A DNA stretch of 32,263 bases from positions 1 through 32,263 of IMG/VR virus record IMGVR_UViG_3300036772_000566; one strand, written 5' to 3'. Below are positions 14,737 to 21,749 of the stretch, in pieces. Made by a program: the position numbers and the translations under genes. The notes under the pieces were generated by a model, which had not been told where the DNA came from, made no database searches, and was given only the letters and a program-made list of their open reading frames with translations. Each line of letters starts with the position of its first letter. The stretch's first letter is position 1. Source of the DNA: a virus.

Positions 14737-15209
14737 AAATTGAAGTGGTAGAGAGCGGCGCAACGGCAAAGCTGCGCAAAGGCTTTAAAAATCTGGCCGA
14801 CGTCAAAGCGGTCACAAAGCCGGTGATGCGTGAAGCCGCAGGGGCTCTGCATGAATCGACTGAATACGCTTTCGAGCAGGAACGCGATCCGACAACTAAC
14901 GCGCCGTGGTTGCCATGGTCTGATCCATGGAAAGAATGGCGAGAGGAACACGGCTATACACCTGAGAAAAAATTGTCGCTAACGGGACAGCTTGCCAGCT
15001 CAATGACGACAGACTATGGCGACGATTACGCGCTGATAGGCACCAACAAAGTATATGGTGCTATACACCAATGGGGCGGATTGTCCACCATGCCGCCAGG
15101 CCCGCGTAATATTCCCGCCCGTCCGTATATGGGATTGGATGACACCGGCGAGCAGCTCATCCTTGCGTCTATTAATAAAGCCGTCAATAAGGCTTTGGGG
15201 ACTAGTTAA
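14733..15209 (+). CDS. G: virion morphogenesis protein (Mu gpG)
   Basis: A 158-residue protein of the phage virion morphogenesis family (Mu G, 156 aa; related to P2 S tail completion). Motifs: KLSLTGQLASSMTTDYGDDY, ALIGTNKVYGAIHQWGG and a proline turn with IPARPYMGLDD near the C-terminus. It is thought to act at the head-tail joint or as a tail terminator. It overlaps gene F by ATGA and ends the block of late genes driven from 8106. After it the tight gene packing breaks, and an 863-bp central region with one gene follows before gene I. Confidence 0.92.
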   Translation: MKIEVVESGATAKLRKGFKNLADVKAVTKPVMREAAGALHESTEYAFEQERDPTTNAPWLPWSDPWKEWREEHGYTPEKKLSLTGQLASSMTTDYGDDYALIGTNKVYGAIHQWGGLSTMPPGPRNIPARPYMGLDDTGEQLILASINKAVNKALGTS

Positions 15210-15299
15210 ACTCATTATCAATTTGTAACTTTTAATATCATACAGACCAACTTAATCGGGTTTTAATAGGGGTTACTTTGATACGACAAGGAATTTTTT
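15210..15299 (+). promoter_or_regulatory. AT-rich leader with possible host-type promoter for the moron gene
   Basis: Ninety bases of AT-rich noncoding DNA. TTTAAT at 15262-15267 differs from the -10 consensus by one base; a -35 at 17-bp spacing (15239-15244) matches only in ACA. The 13-mer ttttaataggggt (15261-15273) recurs at 15910-15922. CAAGGA at 15287-15292 is a good ribosome site for the GTG start at 15300. A lysogenic promoter here is likely by layout, not proven by motif. Confidence 0.4.
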
Positions 15300-15809
15300 G
15301 TGTTTAATCAACGCATTTCCCCCCTTATTTCTGGCGTAATGCTGACGTGCTCATTTTGCTTGAGTGCATCGGCGGCAACTAAAGCAGATGAGGGCATCGA
15401 GTGGCCTCCATACAGTGATGCATTGACCAGTGGTCCTCGTGCCGGTTTTTTCCCTCACACTGATAAATACGTCACCTTGCTAGGTGCTCCACAATTTTTA
15501 AAAAAAGGCATGTTTTATTTTTCTATTCCACAAATTTGGTATGAAAAGCAAGATGGTTCAACCTTGATGGAGGAAGGGAAATTGTTAAAACGAGCGAAAG
15601 ATAAATTTGTTGGTGGTCGAGTTTGTGACGCTGTCGCTCTTGGTGTTGACTTACGCGAAGGAAATTATTCATGGCAGTGCGTTGATGAAATGATAGGGAC
15701 AGATAAATTTTACTTTCGCAAAGATGATCCTGTCCTTACTGGCGCAAAAATTAAGCCTGAAAAAAGCACACCAATCAATCCAAAATTAGCGGCTATCTTA
15801 GAACCATAG
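15300..15809 (+). CDS. secreted protein of unknown function, probable moron
   Basis: A 169-residue protein with GTG start at 15300. It has a signal peptide: basic NQR, hydrophobic core LISGVMLTCSFCLSASAA, and predicted cleavage after ASAA or TKA (about residue 26-30). The mature part is about 140 residues (EGIEWPPYSDALTSGPRAGF onward) with two Cys (RVCDAVALG and YSWQCVDE) that could form a periplasmic disulfide. I do not recognise the family. Base and codon use are visibly more AT-rich than neighbours (many AAA, TTT and TTA codons), with its own leader and terminator, between the end of one late operon and the start of the next. That is the profile of a moron for lysogenic conversion; function is inferred only. 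Confidence 0.75.
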   Translation: MFNQRISPLISGVMLTCSFCLSASAATKADEGIEWPPYSDALTSGPRAGFFPHTDKYVTLLGAPQFLKKGMFYFSIPQIWYEKQDGSTLMEEGKLLKRAKDKFVGGRVCDAVALGVDLREGNYSWQCVDEMIGTDKFYFRKDDPVLTGAKIKPEKSTPINPKLAAILEP

Positions 15810-15992
15810 TAAAACCCGTAAGTAACGCGCTAGGAACGTCATAGCGACCTTACCGGTTCAATGGTACGACGCAGATGCATTTAATAGCGTGGTGCGCGAT
15901 TTAATAGCCTTTTAATAGGGGTATCACGCTGCGTTACCGCTGCCTTTTACTTTTACCGTGAGTTTCTCTATCGAATAGTTTAGGATTTGACC
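15810..15992. other. central noncoding region, candidate strong gyrase site
   Basis: These 183 bases have no credible gene. In Mu the strong gyrase site, which helps bring the two ends together for replication, lies between G and I near the genome middle, the same place as here. At 15838-15857 the sequence fits the classical gyrase cleavage consensus at 11 of 13 constrained positions, including all of the right half (GACCTTACCGGT). Nearby are three TTTAATAG copies (15880, 15900 and 15911). The assignment is by position and partial motif. Confidence 0.45.
15910..15922. repeat. 13-bp repeat flanking the moron (second copy)
   Basis: The sequence ttttaataggggt is identical to 15261-15273. The two copies bracket the secreted-protein gene and are about 650 bp apart. 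They may be leftover insertion boundaries or two copies of a regulatory site. Confidence 0.55.
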
Positions 15993-16025
15993 AAAGCCCG
16001 CAGTTAATCCCTGTGGGCTTTTTTT
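15993..16025 (+). terminator. strong intrinsic terminator before gene I
   Basis: Ten-base arms AAGCCCGCAG (15993-16002) and CTGTGGGCTT (16011-16020), with one G-U pair and loop TTAATCC, are followed by a run of T residues (16019-16025). It stops transcripts from the moron and upstream late genes immediately before the repeated promoter element. Confidence 0.92.
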
Positions 16026-16044
16026 GCAACTGTGAAATAAGCCT
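16026..16044 (+). promoter_or_regulatory. 19-bp late promoter element, copy 2 (candidate Mor-binding site, PI position)
   Basis: Identical to 8106-8124 and again abutting a terminator T-tract. It lies 29 bases before the gene I start. A weak -10 match CAAAAT is at 16061-16066, at nearly the same distance as GATAAT from copy 1. Mu's C-dependent promoter PI occupies this position. Identity and placement are observed; activator binding is inferred. Confidence 0.6.
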
Positions 16045-16072
16045 TCCTTTATATCCGCGTCAAAATGCGGCT

Positions 16073-17224
16073 ATGAAAACACAAACCCCAAACTTTAAAA
16101 AAACCTCAATCGCTATCCTCTCTGCGCAGACATTGCCGACGAGCGGACAAATCGGCGTATTGAGTGCCGAAATCGACGCCACCGGCGACGAGTGGAAACA
16201 GCTGCTGCCCGCTGGAAAGTTTGCGGCGCGTGATGGCCGTCCGTTCGATGTTGCAGGCGGTCAGTGGCTTATGGATGAGCTGGCATTTCAATTCATGACC
16301 TCGCGGTTCACTGAAATGAATCAGCCGATTGTCGTGGATTACAACCATCAAACCGTTAACAAAGACCAGACTGGCAGCGATGCGGTGGCCGCTGGCTGGG
16401 TTGAGTCTGCTGTTGACTTGAAATTCGACCCTGAAAAAGGCCTGTTTGTTCGTCCACGCTGGACGGCTCGCGCTCAAGCGCACATCGACAATAAAGAGTT
16501 TCGCTATCTGTCCGCTGTCTTTCATTACGAAGTTGAATTCGGCCGCCCGTTTGAGCTGCGCATGGTTGCGTTGACGAATGACCCCGGCGTCACCGGCATG
16601 GCTGCACTCGCTGCTTTGTCTGCTACTTCCCCCTCATTGGAGATTGAATCCGTGAATAAAAACGTTATTGCCCTGTTTGAAAAGCTGGGCGTCAAAGTTG
16701 AAGACGGCAAAGAGCCGACTGATGCGCAATGCACGGCGGCGTTGTCTGCGGTTGATGTTGCGCTTGCAGCCGTGCCAAAGGCTACCGAGCTAGAAACCAA
16801 AATCACCGCATTATCTGCGCAGTTGCAACAGCCCGGCGCTGCGGTGGATTTATCGAAATATGTGCCGGTTGAAACCTACAACGCGGTACTGGCCCAAACT
16901 GCAACGCTATCAGCAGAGAACGGCGCGGCCAGCGTTGAGAAAGTGATCGAAGATGCTCGCGCTAAAGGGCAAGTGGTCGCGGCCGAGGTGGATTATTTGA
17001 AGCAGTTCGGCACGCAAAAAGGCGTTGCTGAGCTGTCTGCGATGCTAGAAAAACGCCCGGCAATTCCTGCCCTAGTTGCCCGTGAGGCCGACGATACCTC
17101 GCGAAAAACGTCAGGAACCGGCACCGCTGAACTCTCGGCCGAAGATTTACAGGCCATCAAAATTACCGGCATTTCTCGCGAGAAATTCCTCGAACAACGT
17201 AAGAAAGAGCAGGAGCAGCAATAA
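16073..17224 (+). CDS. I: capsid maturation protease with C-terminal scaffold (Mu gpI)
   Basis: The 383-residue head protease (Mu I: 361 aa) cleaves scaffold and itself during prohead maturation. N-terminal half, about 1-180: EWKQLLPAGKFAARDGRPFD, then QPIVVDYNHQT (the conserved YxHQ-type segment of this protease family) and FRYLSAVFHYE. Residues about 195-383 are the helical, Ala/Glu-rich scaffold. ATG 16073 is chosen by homology in layout; a GTG at 16013 would have to be transcribed through the terminator. No clear ribosome site precedes ATG 16073. The stop overlaps T (TAATG). Confidence 0.9.
   Translation: MKTQTPNFKKTSIAILSAQTLPTSGQIGVLSAEIDATGDEWKQLLPAGKFAARDGRPFDVAGGQWLMDELAFQFMTSRFTEMNQPIVVDYNHQTVNKDQTGSDAVAAGWVESAVDLKFDPEKGLFVRPRWTARAQAHIDNKEFRYLSAVFHYEVEFGRPFELRMVALTNDPGVTGMAALAALSATSPSLEIESVNKNVIALFEKLGVKVEDGKEPTDAQCTAALSAVDVALAAVPKATELETKITALSAQLQQPGAAVDLSKYVPVETYNAVLAQTATLSAENGAASVEKVIEDARAKGQVVAAEVDYLKQFGTQKGVAELSAMLEKRPAIPALVAREADDTSRKTSGTGTAELSAEDLQAIKITGISREKFLEQRKKEQEQQ
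16652..17224 (+). CDS. Z: internal in-frame scaffold protein (Mu gpZ equivalent)
   Basis: In Mu the scaffold Z is made from an internal in-frame start in gene I. Here GTG 16652 is in frame, begins VNKNVIALFEKLGVKVEDGK, and has GGAG at 16639-16642 with nine-base spacing. The resulting 190-residue protein is helical and charged and covers the whole region after the protease domain, as scaffolds do. An alternative start cannot be excluded; the choice rests on the ribosome site and the domain boundary. Confidence 0.6.
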   Translation: MNKNVIALFEKLGVKVEDGKEPTDAQCTAALSAVDVALAAVPKATELETKITALSAQLQQPGAAVDLSKYVPVETYNAVLAQTATLSAENGAASVEKVIEDARAKGQVVAAEVDYLKQFGTQKGVAELSAMLEKRPAIPALVAREADDTSRKTSGTGTAELSAEDLQAIKITGISREKFLEQRKKEQEQQ

Positions 17225-18150
17225 TGGCTATTATCACAAACCCGCTACTACAGGCACTGCGTACCTCGTTTGATTCGTCATTCCAGAAAGGTCTGGATGA
17301 TGCCGGGTCACAGTATAAAGACGTGGCAACGGTCATTGAGTCCTCATCAAGCTCGAACGATTACGGCTGGCTCGGCTCGATGCCTGATTTAGTCGAGTGG
17401 GTCGGCGATCGCCCGATGACTGACATTAAAGAATTTGGTTATCAAATCTTTAACAAGACGTGGGCCAATGGCGTCAATATCAAGCGTGACAGTATTGAAG
17501 ATGACAACCTCGGCATGTATGCGCCGCTGTTGCAAATGCTCGGGCGTAACGCCGCTCTGTTCCCTGATAAGCAAATCTTTCCTTTATTTACGAATGGATT
17601 CGATGCGCCTTGCTATGACGGACAAAACTTCTTTGATACCGATCACCCGGTTTATCCGAATACCGATGGAACTGGCGCGGCAGCAAGCGTTGCCAACGTC
17701 TTTATGCAAAGCGAAGACTGGACCGGCCTGTCGTGGTATCTGCTAGACCTGTCTAAACCGCTGCGCCCCGTGATTTGGCAAGACCGCCGCCCGGTGGCAA
17801 CCACGGCGATCACTGCGCCTGATGCTGATACCGTGTTTCGAACCAACAGCTATGCCTACGGCTGTGACTTGCGCGGTAATGCCGGTTACGGATTCTGGCA
17901 GATGGCGTACTGCGGGCTGGCTGATTTGACCAGCGATAACCTCTGGACCGTATTTGAGGCTATGACGCAAATCCAAGGCGACGGCGGCCGCGAGCTAGAT
18001 ATTACGCCAACGCATTTACTGGTGCCAAAGGGCTTACGTAAACAGGCTACCCAGTTGTTAGAGCGTGAATTCATCGCAACCGAAAACGGCACGGTGAGCA
18101 ACGAATGGAACGGCTCAAAACTTGAGCTGATTGTCGGCGCATACCTGTAA
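17224..18150 (+). CDS. T: major capsid protein (Mu gpT)
   Basis: The 308-residue major head subunit (Mu T: 305 aa). Hallmarks: start MAIITNPLLQALRTSFDSSF, then SMPDLVEWVGDRPMTDIKEF, VNIKRDSIEDDNLGMYAPLL and FFDTDHPVYPN, ending NEWNGSKLELIVGAYL. It forms the HK97-fold icosahedral shell. It is coupled to I/Z through TAATG. A hairpin and a good ribosome site follow before the next gene, consistent with expression differing between this most abundant protein and the completion proteins downstream. Confidence 0.96.
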   Translation: MAIITNPLLQALRTSFDSSFQKGLDDAGSQYKDVATVIESSSSSNDYGWLGSMPDLVEWVGDRPMTDIKEFGYQIFNKTWANGVNIKRDSIEDDNLGMYAPLLQMLGRNAALFPDKQIFPLFTNGFDAPCYDGQNFFDTDHPVYPNTDGTGAAASVANVFMQSEDWTGLSWYLLDLSKPLRPVIWQDRRPVATTAITAPDADTVFRTNSYAYGCDLRGNAGYGFWQMAYCGLADLTSDNLWTVFEAMTQIQGDGGRELDITPTHLLVPKGLRKQATQLLEREFIATENGTVSNEWNGSKLELIVGAYL

Positions 18151-18176
18151 GCCTTTAAACCCGTTTTAATCAACGA

Positions 18177-18202
18177 ATAAACGGCTATTAACGGCCGTTT
18201 AT
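18177..18202 (+). promoter_or_regulatory. hairpin after the major capsid gene
   Basis: Perfect 9-bp arms ATAAACGGC (18177-18185) and GCCGTTTAT (18194-18202) enclose an 8-base loop. AGGAG follows at once, so there is no T-tract for termination. It may protect the 3' end of capsid mRNA after processing or lower translation of the next gene. Confidence 0.55.
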
Positions 18203-18215
18203 AGGAGCCAGAAAA

Positions 18216-18707
18216 ATGAATCACAACGCTCATGAGGTGTTCAATGTTAAGTTGCAAAGCACTCGCGATGATAATTATCGCCGGGGTGGCTACGCTCTCA
18301 AGCGTGGCATTAATGACCTTGAAAATGTCTCCCGTTCGTCCGTTATCGCCTTTAAACGCGATCCTTCTATTGCCTTGCTTAACGTTGAGCCGATGGGCAT
18401 GGGTACTGAAGAAAATTTGTCCTCCGAGCTTGATGCGTCGTATTCGGCGCTTAAAGACGCCGGGGCGCAGCCGCTGGATGGCGCTGCTGGTCAATTAAAT
18501 GCCAGTGGGGGCGAACAGAACGCGGTGCAGTTTCTTGCTGGGCTAATTGACCAACTCACGCCCGCGCAATTCACGCAAGGCGGCGTGCCGGATGCCAAGG
18601 CACTGTCTGCACTGGCTGAGCGTACTGTTAGCGCTGCCGAACGTGACGAAGCATTCGCGCTACATCAAGCGATGAAAGCGGCTAAAGCTGAGCAGGAACA
18701 ACAATAA
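18216..18707 (+). CDS. Mu gp35-like head protein with FluMu N-terminal-type domain
   Basis: A 163-residue protein in the place of Mu gp35. Residues about 8-56 (FNVKLQSTRDDNYRRGGYAL, then VSRSSVIAFKRDPSIALLN) look like the FluMu N-terminal domain seen in HI1506-related proteins: an arginine-rich start, a short strand, then a helix. The C-terminal two-thirds is low-complexity and helical, rich in Ala, Glu and Gln. AGGAG upstream gives a strong ribosome site. It may decorate or stabilise the head; the function is not known. It is coupled to the next gene by TAATG. Confidence 0.75.
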   Translation: MNHNAHEVFNVKLQSTRDDNYRRGGYALKRGINDLENVSRSSVIAFKRDPSIALLNVEPMGMGTEENLSSELDASYSALKDAGAQPLDGAAGQLNASGGEQNAVQFLAGLIDQLTPAQFTQGGVPDAKALSALAERTVSAAERDEAFALHQAMKAAKAEQEQQ

Positions 18708-19135
18708 TGACGTATGCGACGGTAGCGGATATGGAGCAGCGTTATTCAAAAGTGGAGCTGATTAAGCTCACGAATAAGAATGCGCCCGCATCACGAGAGA
18801 TTGACGAAGCGGTATTAAGCACGGCTCTCGATACTGCTAGTAGCATGATTGACGGTTATCTCGCGGTCCGTTATTCGCTGCCGTTGTCTGACGTTCCAAT
18901 CGCATTGACGCAGGCCGCGTGCGTCATTGCGCGTTATTCGCTGGAATCCGGGCGAGCCACCGACCAAGCCACGGACCAATACAAAGCCTCTATTCGTTAT
19001 TTAACTGACATTTCAAAAGGCAATGTGCAGCTCGGCCCCGGCACAGATGGCACGACGCCGGATAATAACGACGGTGCGATCATTGAGTCGGCTGGCTCGG
19101 TGTTTGCGCGTAAAAAATCACATGGGTTTATCTGA
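18707..19135 (+). CDS. head completion protein (Mu gp36, DUF1320)
   Basis: A 142-residue DUF1320 protein. Typical features: start MTYATVADMEQRYSKVELIK, then LDTASSMIDGYLAVRYSLPL, IALTQAACVIARYSLES and YKASIRYLTDISKGNVQLG. Proteins at this position are HK97 gp6-like head-tail connector adaptors that bind the portal. It starts at the stop of the previous gene (TAATG) and its own stop overlaps the next ATG (TGATG). Confidence 0.9.
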   Translation: MTYATVADMEQRYSKVELIKLTNKNAPASREIDEAVLSTALDTASSMIDGYLAVRYSLPLSDVPIALTQAACVIARYSLESGRATDQATDQYKASIRYLTDISKGNVQLGPGTDGTTPDNNDGAIIESAGSVFARKKSHGFI

Positions 19136-19683
19136 TGATTGCAGAAACTGAAACCGCGCTGCTCGCGCATATCCACGCGGTGCTGGGCGATAGCTGCAAC
19201 TTTGTTGAGCCACATCCGGGCAACTGGAGCGACGATACGGTCAACGAGATTATTCTGTCCGGCCCGTCTGTTTATGTTGCGTGGCTGGGTGCAAAACCGA
19301 CCTCGCAGTCGTATGTCATTAACAACGAATGGGCCGTGTTTATTGTTGCAAACGTGTTGAACGGGACACGCGAAGACCCGCTCGGCGCGTATCAGATGGC
19401 CGAGAAAATCATGGCCATGTTTGCGGGTCGTCAGTTGGCGGGCGTAGGCACGATGAAGTTTGATCGCGCTAAAAACCTGTGGAGCGACATTCGCGCAGGT
19501 GCCGGTAATGCGGTTTACGCGCTGTACTTCATGAATCCAGCCATCGTCGAACCTGTTGTGCCGGTGGGTGAGCTTGATGATTTCCTGCGTCACTATCAGG
19601 AATTTAAACAACGTGACGGTGCGCCAGTGCTTAAAGCGCTGGTTAATTTGCCCGGCCCCGGAGAAAACCATGAAGAAAGTTAA
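19135..19683 (+). CDS. Mu gp37-like tail/head joining protein (DUF1834)
   Basis: A 182-residue DUF1834 protein. The sequence TETALLAHIHAVLGDSCNFV, PSVYVAWLGAKPTSQ, WAVFIVANVLNGT and AYQMAEKIMAMFAGR follows that family closely. By position it is a tail completion or neck protein between the connector and the sheath. It overlaps gp36 by one base and gp38 by 14. Confidence 0.9.
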   Translation: MIAETETALLAHIHAVLGDSCNFVEPHPGNWSDDTVNEIILSGPSVYVAWLGAKPTSQSYVINNEWAVFIVANVLNGTREDPLGAYQMAEKIMAMFAGRQLAGVGTMKFDRAKNLWSDIRAGAGNAVYALYFMNPAIVEPVVPVGELDDFLRHYQEFKQRDGAPVLKALVNLPGPGENHEES

Positions 19684-19870
19684 GCTTTACCCTGCCCGCG
19701 AAGGGCTGATTATTCGTGATCCGCGCACGATGAAGCCGCTAGCCGAAACCGGGGAAGAAAAGCCCAAATCCGGCTATTGGCTGCGCCGTATCCGCGAGGG
19801 CGACGTAACGTTAACGCCGCTGGTTATAAAGAAGAAAAAGCCCGTAACGGTGGAGGATAATTCTAAATGA
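19670..19870 (+). CDS. Mu gp38-like protein (DUF2635)
   Basis: A 66-residue DUF2635 protein: MKKVKLYPAREGLIIRDP, TMKPLAETGEEKP, then the family ending with YWLRRIREGDV and a Lys-rich tail. It starts at ATG 19670 inside the end of gp37 and overlaps the sheath ATG by four bases (ATGA). Its function is not established; it is always found immediately before the sheath in Mu-like tails and may initiate sheath assembly. A longer frame upstream (from 19556) is only a shadow of gp37. Confidence 0.88.
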   Translation: MKKVKLYPAREGLIIRDPRTMKPLAETGEEKPKSGYWLRRIREGDVTLTPLVIKKKKPVTVEDNSK

Positions 19871-21372
19871 CGATCCAATTAAACGATATTCCCGCATCGA
19901 CTTATACGCCGCTGGTGCATATCGAGATCAACAATACCGGCGCAAATACCGGCCTGCCTACCGCGCTGAATAAAGTCTTGATTTTCGGCCAGCAGGACAG
20001 CACGGCCACGGTTGCCGAAGGCACTCTAAATAACGTGTTTTCGCCGCAGATGGCGCAAGCGCTGTATGGCCGCAGCTCAATGCTGGCGGCAATGGTTGCC
20101 GGTTTTAAAACACTGAATGCAGATGCTGACGTGTGGGTCATTGGTCTAGATGATGATCCGGCCGGTATTGCGGCTGCGGGCGGCTTGTCTATCACCGGAA
20201 CGGCCACGGCCAGCGGCACATTATCGGTTATGATTGGCGGTATTCGTATCCGTCAAGCTGTCTATGCGGGCGACACCGGCGCGGAAATCTCAACAGCGTT
20301 GATTGATACGGTAAACGCCAATTTAGATGTGCCAGTCATTGCTAGCGCGTATGTGGCTCCACCGCCGCCAGAGGGGCAGCTTGCGGCAGATATTACGCCG
20401 ACCATTGTGTTTACTGCTCGTCATGCGGGCGAATGCGGCAACGATATTGATATTCGCTACAACTACTATACGGGCGAAATGCTGCCAGCGGGTGTCGCTG
20501 TTGATGTTGTCGCCATGACGGGCGGCACGGCTAACCCGGATGTGAGTCTCGCCATTGCCGCGATGGGCGATACGTGGTGGAACTATACGGTTAACCCATA
20601 CACCGACGCTGCTAACCTCGACGCACTCAATGACGAGTTGGTCAGTCGCTGGGGACCCATGAAGATGATCGACAGCCTCGCGTTCAGTGCGTTTCGCGGC
20701 ACGCTTGCGGAAACCACGACATTTGGCCTGTCACGCAATGATTATCTGATGACTGTTGTTGGCACTGGCCTTGTACCGCAGCCGCCGTATGTATGGGCCG
20801 CGTGCATGGCCGCAGAGTCTATTGCATCGCTTGTCATTAATCCTGCCCGCCCGCTGCAAACGCTCGCCGTCTCGTATTTGTTGCCACCGGCTGCGGCTGA
20901 CAGATGGCCGCAAGAGGACCGTAACACGCTACTGCATGACGGTATTTCAACGTATACAGTCAACAGCGACACGGTGCAGATTGAGCGCATGGTTACGCTA
21001 TATCAGCTTGATGCTTACGGTAATCCAGATACGTCCTATTTGAACCTGACAACGCCAGCCACGCTTAGTTATATCCGTTATGCAACACGCTTAGATATTG
21101 AGCAAAAGTTCCCGCGTTGTTCGCTTGCTGATGACGGCACGCCCGTTGCGCCGGGTCAGGCTATTGTGACCCCGGCAATTATTAAAAATGAACTGATTGC
21201 GCTGGGCTATCAATTAAATACGCAGGGGCTTATTGAGAATATGGATGCGTATATTCAGACCCTGCAAGTTGAGCGTGATACAGAAGACCGTGATCGCGTT
21301 AACGTCGCGAGCAGCCCGGATATTGTTAACCAGTTCCGTCAGTTTGCGATGGCAATGAATTTCATTAATTAA
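19867..21372 (+). CDS. L: contractile tail sheath protein (Mu gpL)
   Basis: The 501-residue sheath (Mu L: 495 aa) contracts to drive the tube into the cell envelope. Signature segments: IPASTYTPLVHIEINNTGAN, LNKVLIFGQQDS, LNADADVWVIGLDDDPAG, and the C-terminal core with YIRYATRLDIEQKFPRCSLA, then VNQFRQFAMAMNFIN. It is coupled to gp38. It carries its own surface-exposed insert with repeated Ala/Gly/Thr (about 105-160), the variable part of these sheaths. An 11-base gap precedes the tube gene. Confidence 0.96.
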   Translation: MTIQLNDIPASTYTPLVHIEINNTGANTGLPTALNKVLIFGQQDSTATVAEGTLNNVFSPQMAQALYGRSSMLAAMVAGFKTLNADADVWVIGLDDDPAGIAAAGGLSITGTATASGTLSVMIGGIRIRQAVYAGDTGAEISTALIDTVNANLDVPVIASAYVAPPPPEGQLAADITPTIVFTARHAGECGNDIDIRYNYYTGEMLPAGVAVDVVAMTGGTANPDVSLAIAAMGDTWWNYTVNPYTDAANLDALNDELVSRWGPMKMIDSLAFSAFRGTLAETTTFGLSRNDYLMTVVGTGLVPQPPYVWAACMAAESIASLVINPARPLQTLAVSYLLPPAAADRWPQEDRNTLLHDGISTYTVNSDTVQIERMVTLYQLDAYGNPDTSYLNLTTPATLSYIRYATRLDIEQKFPRCSLADDGTPVAPGQAIVTPAIIKNELIALGYQLNTQGLIENMDAYIQTLQVERDTEDRDRVNVASSPDIVNQFRQFAMAMNFIN

Positions 21373-21383
21373 GAGGCTTATTT

Positions 21384-21749
21384 ATGACCAGTCCTTACGG
21401 CGTCATGGGCCGTGCGCTTATTAGAGCGAACGGTCAAGAATTATCAACGCTTGACGGTGCAACTTTTACCCCATCGGGAATAACTCGCACCACGGTAAAA
21501 GGCTATCGGGTGATTGGTTGGCAGGCCGCAACACAAGAGGCTCATCTTGAATGTAAGGTCCAACAAACACCGGGCGGCGTGAGTGTTGATGATATTAATA
21601 ATATGGATAATGTCACCATTACGTTTATTGCTGACAGTGGCGAAACGTGGACGATTGCGAATGCGTGGAGTGATGGCGGCGCGACGTTATCCGATAAAGG
21701 TGAAATTGACGCGAAATTCACCGGTGTTAAATCCCAGAGGACAGCATAA
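21384..21749 (+). CDS. M: tail tube protein (Mu gpM)
   Basis: A 121-residue tube protein (Mu M: 118 aa). Features: MGRALIRANGQELSTLDGAT, then GITRTTVKGYRVIGWQ, and the C-terminal strands NVTITFIADSGETWTIANAW and DKGEIDAKFTGVKSQ. It polymerises into the rigid inner tube below the sheath. An AGAGG ribosome site precedes ATG 21384, and the stop overlaps the next gene (TAATG). Codon and base use here is somewhat more AT-rich than for the sheath. Confidence 0.94.
   Translation: MTSPYGVMGRALIRANGQELSTLDGATFTPSGITRTTVKGYRVIGWQAATQEAHLECKVQQTPGGVSVDDINNMDNVTITFIADSGETWTIANAWSDGGATLSDKGEIDAKFTGVKSQRTA

Noticed and set aside
16013-16072. Longer start (GTG) for gene I
   Set aside because: It would put the start inside the terminator stem and add a Cys-rich segment unlike the family.
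17886-18494. 202-codon minus-strand frame
   Set aside because: It is the complement of the T C-terminus and gp35, spans the hairpin between them, and shows no domain or ribosome site.
18997-19671. Long open frame on the minus strand (224 codons)
   Set aside because: It lies opposite gp36 and gp37, which are clear family members with coupled starts; no ribosome site or recognisable domain.
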